From Spongilla lacustris (Eukaryota > Porifera > Demospongiae > Spongillida > Spongillidae), in NCBI GenBank assembly GCA_949361645.1, contig OX442418.1, positions 12,186,632 through 12,250,631 of the forward strand: DNA of 64,000 nt, written 5' to 3'. Position 1 is the stretch's first letter. Each line of letters starts with the position of its first letter. Made by a program: the position numbers and the translations under genes. The notes beneath the pieces were generated by a model. It was given only the letters and a program-made list of their open reading frames with translations, searched no databases and was not told where the DNA came from. Below, one piece after another: positions 25,701-37,400 of the stretch.

Positions 25701-28372
25701 ATTTTGTGATGTGACCATTTTATAACATTTTGTTATTTATTTGGCCCAATACCTATTATCCCATATCAGGGGGTATGTTATGGTGCTATTACAGTGGGTT
25801 TTTATGATAAAGAGAATTAATTTATAATTCCTTTTAGAAACTGTTGTGTTTAAGATCTATTATGATATACTTGTTTTTACAACCATGCATGAATATGTAC
25901 TATATTTATGTTACCCCCATTCTGTTTGTGTATTACATTATGTCGGTATTTTATTATGCTCCATTTTGTTATTCCTTTCCTTTATTTGGTCAAACAATGT
26001 GAATACCAATCATCCCATATCAGGTGGTAAGTTATGGTAGTTGGTTATAATATACTTGCCATTGTCATTGTACTCACCACCTATGATGGTAGATATTATT
26101 TTGTATTCTACTGTGTTTGCCACAGTGGGAAAGCCATCAGTAATATACTTGTTTTTACAACCATGCATGGATATGTATTATATTTCTGTTAACCCCTTAG
26201 ATTCATTCTGTTTGTGTTTTACATTATGTCGGTATTTTATGATGCTCCATTTTGTTATTCCTTTCCTTTATTTGGTCAAACAATGTGAATACCAATCATC
26301 CCATATCAGGTGGTAAGTTATGGGAGTTGGTTATGATATACTTGCCATTGTCATTGTACTCAATACCTATGATGGTAGATGTTATTTTGTATGCTAATGT
26401 GCTTACCACAGTGGAGTAGCCATCAGTATCCATGATGTTTCATGTCGTAGATGAGCACATGTCATGTGTAAAATATACCAACAAAATGATGTCTAAACAA
26501 GTGTACACTTAAAATGATATTGTCTGTATAAGCACATATTTTCAAGGGACATGGTAACTGATGATTTGGGTTGATATAACTATCGGCACACACGCTTAAG
26601 ATTACAACAATACGCTTCACAAGCCTTTTTGTGTGGGCAGAGGGGGTTATGATTATAGATCTTATTTTGTATGCTTGTGCTTACCCACAGTGTACATTTT
26701 AAATATGGATGCATGGCATATGTAGTTTATAATTATGGTGGATACCATGCCCACCACTGTATAATGTCTAAGACATGGGAACAATCTCTGATGACCCCAA
26801 TCAGCAAGCACTGTGTTCAATAGTATTTATCTTTTGCTAGCATTTTATAAATATACTGGATTAAAAATGGCTAGGTGTGTGGATGTTCTGAACAAGAATG
26901 GTGAATAGTGTTTGCCTTTTGCTAGCATTTTATAACTAAAAAATGAAAATAAAAGATGTTGGATGAAAAATGGCTGAGGGTGTGGCAGTTCTGAACAAGG
27001 ATGTACTTTATCAAAACCTGAAAGATGCGCTTTAGCTCTAGATCAAATGTATTTTGGACAAAAGGGGGGGTTGCAACCCCCAACACCCCCCCAACACCCC
27101 CCCCCCCCCCCCCCCCTGTATCCACCCCTGGCTGCACTTGTGTGTGTCCTAATGATAAATTACCTACTCATCTTTGCAGCTATTGGGTGCTTGACAAAAT
27201 CAGCTTGCCGCTTCTGTCTTGGCTGCTCAACTGTTTCTATGCTATTGCTTGGAGACATGATTATAATAGACAGCTTTTGTTAATACATCTAGGTTACCCT
27301 CCAAGGTCTTCAATTACTGAGTTAAATCAATTATTTTTTATTTTTGTTATCATTGTGTGTTCTTTCATATATCTTTAAGCTAGATGCTATATATTGTTTG
27401 ATGTTTAATGGTTGTGCTCAGGTTACATTTCAGTCATTTTTCGATGTTAGGTTAACTAAGTTAGAGCCCTTGATATTAAGTTCATTAAGTTTGATTTCAT
27501 TGTTGTATTTGAGCCATTTACATATATTCATGTCATGAAAGGATCTATGTGGAGATATAAAGACATTAATTTTTGAATTAATCAGATAGAGCTTGTTTTG
27601 TTATGCAACGAGTTTCAGATAATGACATCACATTTGAGTGAAATCCTGCTCTGTGTAGTTTCATTGAAATTTACACGCACTATCAATGTTAATTAGTAAT
27701 GTATTTTCCGCCCCAGGATGGTTTCACTCCTCTTCACATAGCTGCTAAAAAGGGTCACCTTGATGTGGTGACTGTCCTGTTATCACATAATGCTGATGGC
27801 ACCATAAAGGATAAGGTACTCTACCTAGTATCATGTATGAAGTGCACACATTAATAAAGTTATATAATGCTATAGGGTGCACTTTTTGTAGCTACATGTC
27901 CAAACTTGTGCATGTGTACACTGAGGAGTATTGAAATGTTATGTTAACTAAGTTAGGGCCTTTTATTATTTCATTGTTTATTTTGAAGCCATGTACGCAT
28001 TAACAGAGTTAGTGTGAGCATATATGTATAATGCTATAGAGTGCACTTCACCATTCCAGAGATGAAATTGTCACATTGAGCAGTTTATCATGTAACACAG
28101 TGTCTATTTGGTACATAAAGCTTTGCACACAATATGCATCATATGTACACACAGTATTTAAGTTCAAACACAATGCTGTAGGTTTAAGAATTTATTTTTC
28201 TTTGTTTCAATTAAAAATACATGAATGTGTCATCAAGCATTGATATAATGTTTTTCAATAATTAACAGTTAAAAAACTGCTTATTTTTAAAATTTATTGC
28301 AAAACACCCTGGGAGTGTAATTAATCAATTATCTGGCCAGCAATGTTGTAGATTAATGGTGCTCTATTTAAT

Positions 28373-28456
<84 letters not shown>

Positions 28457-31400
28457 TTGCATGTACCAATCTCCAATCACCTCTGTGCACATTTTTGAAT
28501 GCACCCCACCCCCCACCACTACATGTACCTATCCCCATTTTTGGTTTTGGGTGTTGCTGTGTGAAATGACAGACTTGGCCTCTTCACAGCCATGGCCCAG
28601 GGGTAATTCACCTTCCTCTCTGTGCTATTAAGAATTTGTATTACCAAGGTTGATTTCATGGGCAGCCATTCTTTGTTTGTTGAGAGGAAATTAGAATTAA
28701 TCAGACCAAGCTCATTTTATGTTGAAACTTGCATACAGTATCAATTAATTAGAACAGTATTTCAAGTTGTGAATAATGTATTTTTCCACCCCAGGATGGT
28801 TCCACTCCTCTTCACATAGCTGCTGAAAAGGGTCATCTTGATGTGGTGACTGTCCTGTTATCACATAATGCTGATGGCAACATAAAGGATGAGGTACTCT
28901 ACCTAGTATCATGTATGAAGTACACACATTAAGAAAGTTAGGCTGCGTATAGTGCCATAGGGTGCACTTTTTGTAGCTATGTGTCCAAACCAGTGCATGT
29001 GTACACTGAGGAGTATTGAAATTTTATGCTAACCTTTTATTACCAGGAAGTCGTCATATATCTAGGACCGCTATGGTCCTAGTTCTAGGACCACCATATT
29101 ACAACTTCGAAATTAATTGAAATAAACATTTTTTTTCTAACCTTATATTTTGTTATGGTCTCCAATCTTATTTTTATAAATAGTACTGAAGAGCAAAGCA
29201 CTATAATCATTCATTTATTTCTAATATTACTGCAGTAGAATGAGTATATTGCAAAAATTGGTGAAAAAAGTGACGAGAGTTAATCGATTTCTTTTTTTGC
29301 TTGTTACTTCACACCTATATGTGTTCTATGTCTGGGAAACACATTTTAAGATTAGTTAAACACTGCCCTATAACTGTACTGTAATATATCATACATTATG
29401 CTTCAAACATTATATATGATGAGATAAACAAATTTCTAGTTGTGCTCTTTCCTCAAATTAATTACATGTTATGATTTTAATACGCAAGTTTTCAATTCAG
29501 GCTTATCTTATGAGGTTTGTAGGTACTTGCACAACTCTATAGACCTTTATAACAACCTTGTTGATCCACTTGATTCACTTACTCCTGATTCTATTGACAA
29601 CAGCTGTTCCACATTCACTCAGAAGTTCCTGTCAAACAAAATTGAGGACTGTCAGTTCAAGACACTTTTTGATAACTCCACTCCAATCGACAGGGCCCGT
29701 CTATTATCCATTTCATCACCCCATTCCTCAGCTTGGCTATCTGTTACTCCATCCCCTAGCATGGGCCTTCACTTGGAGCCTTCTGAGTTCCAGGTGGCGA
29801 TAAAATGGTGGCTCGGTATCCCAGTTGCTCAAGGTCAAAGTTGCTCTCAATGCAAAGCTGCCTTGGATGGTTATGGCCATCATGCTCTGTGTTGCAAGTT
29901 GGGAGGTGATGTTGTCTCTCGTCATAACAGGTTGAGAGACATCTTCAATGATTTTTGTCACTCTGCGTGTCTTGCTCCACAACTAGAGATGGGTGGGTGG
30001 TCTAGGGATCGTACTCGTCCAGCTGATGTTCTTGTTCCAAACTGGGTTCTGGGTAAGCCAGCAGCTTTTGACCTGTCTGTCACATCAACGCTAAATGCAC
30101 AAATTTTTCAAGAAGTGTGTGTGACAGCAGGTTCAGCTGCCTTGGCTGCCCAGATCCGCAAGCATCGAGTAAATGATGAAAGGTGCAGGGAACTAGGCTG
30201 GGCATGTATCCCTCTTGTGGTGGAGACGTATGGATGTTGGGTACTGAGGCTATACAAGCACTATCAAGGCTTGCCACGCGTTTGTCCACTAGGCAGGGAC
30301 GTCCCAAGTCACTCGTGAGCAATGAGATCTTTGGAAGATTCAGTTTGGCTCTTGTAAGAGCAAATTCCCGAGCCATCCTATCACGCTCTCTGTAAACTGT
30401 TTGTGTTAGGTAAAGTACAGTAGGTAGTAGCATTTTCCATTCGTGTATTCTCACATATATGTTGTATGGAATTATTATATTTATGAATTAATGTAATTAT
30501 GTTGTTATTTATAAAGCGTTAAACATGGTCTTTAATAAACATTTTATAAAACCAATGATTTAATGTAACATATATATTTTAAACAAATTAAGGATTTAAC
30601 CCTTCCTCACCACTGAAAATGCGAAAATACCAGCACCATAAATAATTTGCATGCATTTTGTGTTTACATGCAAGTTTAATGATATCAAATATTATTGGAA
30701 TATAATGAATACAATTAGCTCTATTGTGTTTGTAGCAACATTGCTGCAACCAACACAGTTTAAAGTAGAAGCATTTCAAACGACATGTGCACTCAAAAGA
30801 AGTTGATGTACATGTAGTTTTCATCCGAAGGAAATTTCTATTGATCCTGTTCCGGGGAAATCAACCACACATTCCCTGGCCAAGTCTCCTTAGAGACCCA
30901 GCAGCATAATTCTAATTAATTAAACCTGGTGTATATAATGATAGCCAATCTATGAATACCAAGGAACATGTTTTGAAGGGTGAATTCATCAAATTGCAGG
31001 GATTGTGTACATTGCACAAATAGTTTTGCAAAACAACCTTCTGAAGCTCTGAAACTGAGTAAATTTGAGTTAGTGGAGCGAAATGCAAAGGACTTGTAAT
31101 ATCCTAAAAAAGAAATTGATGCACTACATGCATGATGCCATAAGTATTAACTGATGCAGTTAGCAGTTAGACTAGACTGGGCAGTGTATTAGCGCATATC
31201 CATATGCCATTACTTGCCTTTGTGTAACACATGTGCACATAAATCATTATATCATCATTATCAAACTTGAACAGTAATTTCTTCAAATAAGCAAGTAATA
31301 GACCCCTTTTTGGTTCTACCGCCAATACCCATGCAAACAGCCCCTTTATATAGTGACATTTCAATGCTACTGACTCGCTATACAACAATGTTGCATGGCG

Positions 31401-34400
31401 ATAGTACAGAGTATCTGCTGCACTATGCCACTTCCTCCTACAAATTCAGCAATACCATGCCCTTCCCCCTAAGTAGTCCGGCTGTAGTGGTCTTTTCCAT
31501 TTCGTTCCTAAATGTATGCGAAAGTAATTCCATATCGCAGGAACCACGCCCCTCTGGTTTATACAAACCTGTTCCCTTTGTCGCTTCTCTTGTCGGCTCT
31601 TCATCACTGCTAAGGGCGCTGTAGCTTTCCTTGTGACTAGTAGAGGCCTCTGAACTACCTTATTCAGCATTCTCACCAAGATCACAACTCTTCTGCTTAA
31701 TGTACCACCTGATCTCTCCAACTAAGCCGTCTTTATGAACGCACTCGACTTCTTCCTCCGTAGTCATGTCGTTTGACCACTTAAAGTTAATCCAACACTT
31801 ATGACATTCTCCGACAACATGACAACACTTCCAGAACAAATCAGATTCCTTTTTATCTTCCCTACAACAGCCTCATCGTCATCGACGGCGAAGTTCTTTC
31901 CCATTTTTGCAGTAATACCCGCAAATTGATGGATGTGCAACGTTTGGATGCTTTTATCTCGTGACACAAGATGAACCATAATGGAAAATAACTGTTTCTA
32001 AGTAGCATGGACTTATCTAGATAAGGCAGAGCTGTTTCAGAATTTTCAAAACAGGTGTTCCATATTTTCAGCAGCTTAGTTCGTCATCCTAGATCTACGA
32101 TGATTGTCCTAGATCTAGGATGGTTGGAGATTAAAAGTTAACTAAGTTAGGGCCTTTTATAAAATTTGATTTTATTGTTAATTTTGAAGCCATTTATGCA
32201 TTTTAACAGAAAGTGAAGAAGATAGTCTGCATATAGGGCTTTAGGGAGCAATTTTTGTAGCTACATGTCCAATCTTGTGCATGTGTACACTGAGGAGTAT
32301 TGAAATGCTGTGTTACCTAAGAAGTTAGGGCCTTTTATTAAATTTGATTTCATTGTTAATTTTGAAGCAATGTACACATTAAGAGAGTTAGTGCGAGCAT
32401 ATATGTATAGTGCTATAGAGTGCACTTCACCATTCCAGGGATGAAATTGTCACATTGAGCAGTTTATCGTGTAACACAGTGTCTATTTGGTACATCTTTG
32501 CACACACTATGCATCATATGTACACACAGTATTTAAGTTCAAACACAATGCTGTAGCTTTAAGAATTTATTTTTCTTTGTTTCAATTAAAAATACATCAT
32601 GTGTCATCCAATGTTGATATAACGATTTTCAGTAATTAAAAAGCTACTTACTTAAAAATACATCAATCATTGATATAACAACTTACCTTTACATTTATTG
32701 CAAAACACCCTAGACGTGTAATCAATCAATTATCCAGCCAGCAACTTTGTAGATTCATAGGGCTCTATTTAATGCACACACACACATTTGCATGTACCAA
32801 TCTCCAATCACCTCTGTGCACATTTTTGAATGCATCCCACCCCCCACCAATACGTATCCCCATTTTTGGTTTTGGGTGTTGCTATGTGAAATGACAGACT
32901 TGACCTCTTCACAGACTTGGCCCAGGGGTAATTCACCTTCCTCTGTGTGCTATTGAGATTTGGCTGATTTCGTAGGCAGCCATTCTTTGTTTGTTGAGAG
33001 GAAACTAGAATTAATCAGACCAAGCTCATTTTATGTTGGATTCATTGACACTATTAATTAATTATAACCAGTACTTCACATTGCCAGTAATGTATTTTCC
33101 ACCCCAGAATGGTTCCACTCCTCTTCACATAGCTGCTGAAAAGGGTCACCTTGATGCGATAACTGTCCTGTTGTCACATAATGCTGATGGCACCATAAAA
33201 GATAAGGTACTCTACCTAGTATCATGTATTAAGTACACACATTAAGAAAGTTAGTGTACGTGTAGTACTGTAGGGTACACTTTGTAGCTATATATCCGTA
33301 CCTGTAGGAATATTGGAATGTTATGTTAAGTAAGTTATAGGGTCTTATTAAATCTGACTCCATTGTTGTTTTTGAAGCCATGCAGATATGTACACATTAA
33401 GAGAGCACATACATATAGTGCTATAGAATGCATGTGACCATTAATATTGGAATTTGTGTTATGAAATTGTCACATTGACCAATTTATCATGTACACAGTG
33501 TCTATTTGGTACATCTTTGCACACACTATGCATCTGATGTACACACAGAAGTTGAAATTATTTAATTTCAAGCAGAATGCTGTAGCTTTGAATAATATTT
33601 TTATTTTCAATTAAAAAGCTTGATTGGAATCTGGATGATGGCATCTTAGCAGGCAAGAAATCTTCAATTTGTATATCTTTGACCCTTATACAGGAGTTAG
33701 GACCCCCTCTTGGCCTACATGTCAATATCTCTAAATGTGAGCTGTACTGCCCGAGTGATACCTCCCCTTTCCCACCAGAGCTCTCAGTTTTCCATTTGCC
33801 TCATTTTGAGTTATTAGGATGCCCAATAGGTGACTACATATACTGTGCAAACTTTATTGCCACTGCTTGATAGAGGTTTCTGTCATAGACCCTCAAGTAG
33901 CTTTAACATTACTTTGGCTATGTGGTAGTTTTTGCAGGTTAAGTTACTTGGCTCGCTCAATTCCAACCAATTTGGTATCAGATGCTTTCTAGCTCTTCGA
34001 TGATGACGTCCATCATTGTTTCATGGACTGCATAGGTTTTGAAATGTCTGATGAGGCATGGTGTCAGGCCCAACTTGGCCTTAACAGTGGTGGTCTTGGG
34101 TTGCGCTCACTGTCCCTACACTCCAGCTCAGCTTTTATTGCTTCCTTCTGCTCCTCTGGGGTTTATGATACAGATGACATACATCTTACAAATGCCTTGG
34201 ACCACTTCAATTCTAATGTTGCTCCAATTGAGAAACTTTCTGTCAATTCTGTGGTTTCCTCACCTGTCAGTCAGAAGCTTCTGTCCTCAAAAGTAAACGA
34301 CTATTGCTTTCAAGTCCTCTTTGATCAATCCTCCCTGCTAACAAGGCTAGGTTCTATCAGTTTCAGCCCCCCACGCGACATCCTGGTTATCAGTTATTCC

Positions 34401-37400
34401 CTCCACATCCCTAGCTCTCCATCTTGACCCATTTGAATTCAGGGTAGCTGTCAAGTGGTGGCTAGGCCTAGATACCTCCCAGGGTTCTCAGTGTGCTTTC
34501 TGCCCTGCCCACAGTCTGGACCCTCTTGGACACCATGCATTAACATGCAAGTGTGGGGGTGATTCCATAATGCTCTCAGAGACACTTTAGCACACTTCCT
34601 TCACCATGCACATGCTTCAATCGAAGTTGAAGCTGGTGCTGGGCTCTTTCCTGACCATTCATAGTCACGGCCTGCTGATATTCTCGTGAAGCATTGGAAC
34701 CTTGGGAGGCCCATTGCCCTGGACATCTCCGTTGTCTCACCACTAAATCCTTCAACTTTAGCTGCGGTTGGTGCAGTCCTTGAGGCAACGGAGAGCAGGA
34801 AACACCAGGCCAACGATGAAAAGTGTTTAGCTTTAGGGTGGGTCTCAACCCCTCTAGTAGTTGACTCCTATGGGGCTTGGGGTAACGAAGCTTCAAGATT
34901 TCTGGCTCAGATCATTGCTAGGCTTGCAATTGACAAGTCTCTGCCAAAGGCACATATATCTTTTGAACTATTCTCAAACTTGAGCATTTGCTTAACAAGA
35001 GCGAATGCCAGAGCCATCCTCCATAGAATCCCATCTTAACTGTAGTGTGTTTTATATATAGCAAGTGTTGTGTACTTTGTATATAAGTATAAAAATTAAT
35101 TATATTCAATTTAAAAATATTTTTCTGCAATTTTTTTCTTTAGAAAAAAATTTGGTTTTTGAATAATTAAATTATAGTTACAATACATTTACATGTTAAT
35201 TACATACACAAAAGGTTTAAACTGAATGCATCTGGTGAGGATGGCTGTAGCATTGACTCTCACCAGGTGTAGGTTTAGTCTACTGTAAATGTCATTAAGT
35301 ACCGAGCCTGCATGATACGGTGGTGAGCCTTGAGGCCAACTGGGAGAAAGCTTCCATTGAAAGTTAAATAGCTATTTATAGTTATTTTAAAAATATTTTT
35401 TGAAACACCCTGGAAGAAAAATTAATAGTGCACTACATTATATCTAATGCACACACACATTTGCATGTACCAATCTCCAAGTAATTCATGCACATTTTTG
35501 AATGCACCCCACCCCCCCACCACTGCATATCCCCATTTTTGGTTTTGGGTGTTGCTATGTGAAATGACAGACTTGGGCTCTTCACAGCCTTGGCACAGGG
35601 GTAATTCACTTTACTCTCTATGGTATTGAGAATTTATAGGTAGCTATTCTTTGCTTGTTCAGAAATGGAGGATAAACAGCCCTTAAATATTTATAATATT
35701 ACAGTGCTTAATTAAATTGCATCATTCATTGCACACATACATTATATGCATTAATGGTATTTGACTTCATAATAACATCTTTGTTTTTCAAGTATGGGCA
35801 AACAGCACTTGATATCATGATATCAAAACATCCAGAAGATATTGCTCAGTTATTTGTAAAGGTGAGACAATAATGGTAAATCCTGCATGCAGCCATGGCC
35901 ATCTGACAGGTTGTTAACTTAGATGGTATTTTGATAGTGGAACCTCTTTTTACTTGATCCTTCACAATCAGCTGTCACCTCATTATATAGATACAGTAAC
36001 CAGTCAGTACTGCCATCCTTGTTATTTATCCGACGTATTTTTAGCAGCACAAACTTATGAGATAACATTGTAATATGCATCTTTTGTGTGCAAATTTGTA
36101 CTATTGCTATGCTATGTTCTACAGTCTACTGCAGCTCTTGTAGGAGGGAATCTTCAAATGGACAAGATCTATACTGCTGCTGCATTTAGATTACTTATAG
36201 CTCAAAAGAGGGCATTTATTGCTGAAGAAAGGGCAATAACAGCTGAAACAAGAGCCACTATTGCAGAAGAGAGAGCTGCTACCTCAGAAGAAACAGCTAG
36301 TGTCTCTGATAAAACAGCCACTAGTGCTGAAGAGAGAGCCAATATGACTGAAAAAAGAGCAGTTTGTGCTGAAGAAGCAAAAACTGCTGCTGACAACAGA
36401 GCCAACTTGTATGAGGAGAGAGCTATTTCAGCTGAGACACGAGCTGCATTGGCAGAAGATAGAGCCATTGCTGCAGAGAGAAAAGCCACTGCAGCTGAGC
36501 AGAGAGCCATTATAGCTGAAAAAGAGTGCACTATTGTAAAACAGAGATTGTCTGACACTTTAAAACAAGCTGCTGTAACTGAAGAGAACATTAGAGCTAC
36601 AGAAAGAAGGGCTACTATTGCTGAAGAGAGAGCGTCTGCTGCCAACAAGAAAGCCAATACAGAAGAAAAACGAGCAAATGTGGCAGAAGCAAGGGCTGCT
36701 GCAGCAGAGAAGAGGGCCTCTGTAGCAGAAGAGAGGGCCAAAGTGGGGGAAATGGAGGTCATTGCTGCTCAAAAGAATGTCATTGCTACTAACACCAAAG
36801 TAATGGCATTGGAAGAGAGAGCCAATAAAGCTGAAAGTACTGTGACAATGCGTATATCTGATAACAGAATAGCAGAGCTTATGCAAACAAATACAGCTTT
36901 GGAGCAAAGGGCCACAGGAGCAGAGCAGCAGATCCAGCACCTGACCTTGCAGTGCAAAGTCCTGCAAGAACAGCTTGATAAAGCCAATGCTCCTACATGG
37001 GTTGTAAAGAAAGAGGATATTGTGTTGACTGACAAGGAGCTGGGCAGAGGAGGATGGGGTGTGGTGAAGGCAGCAAGGTTCTGTGGACTTGAGGTGGCTG
37101 CTAAACTCCTTCATGGTGCAATCCTATCTCCCCACAACCAGCAGTTGTTCATGAGAGAAATGAACATGTCTGCACTGGTACGTCACCCTAACATAGTACT
37201 ATTCATTGGAGCCACCATGGATCGAGAGTGTGTCATCCTAACAGAGCTGATGCACACCTCTCTAAGGGCAGTGCTGGAAGATAAGACAAAGAACAAGGTA
37301 ACCCTCTCACGTCAACAAGTGTGCACTATTGCCACTGATGTTGCTAGGGCCCTAAATTATTTGCATTTGATGAAGCCAGATGCCATCATTCACCGAGATG

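Larger units (their letters stand above)
29041..32137. mobile_element. 3.1-kb insertion in the ankyrin gene intron
   Basis: The duplicated intron sequence stops at about 29040 and resumes at 32138 (GTTAACTAAGTTAGGGCC). Both ends carry related palindromic CTAGGA-rich motifs: TATCTAGGACCGCTATGGTC and TTCTAGGACCACC at 29055-29095; CCTAGATCTACGATG and CCTAGATCTAGGATGG at 32090-32125. The interior holds a retroelement 3' end (29440-30395), a stretch with no feature (30400-31300) and a CpG-richer minus-strand frame (31560-31880). It may be a DNA transposon carrying a passenger or two nested insertions. Exact target duplication is unclear. Confidence 0.55.

Noticed and set aside
36202..37114. Two long minus-strand reading frames opposite the kinase exon (about 185 codons each)
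   Set aside because: They mirror the 21-bp periodic AEERA coding repeat. Composition is Ala/Ser/Leu or Cys/Ser-rich with no domain, while the plus strand has an intact kinase and a good splice acceptor.
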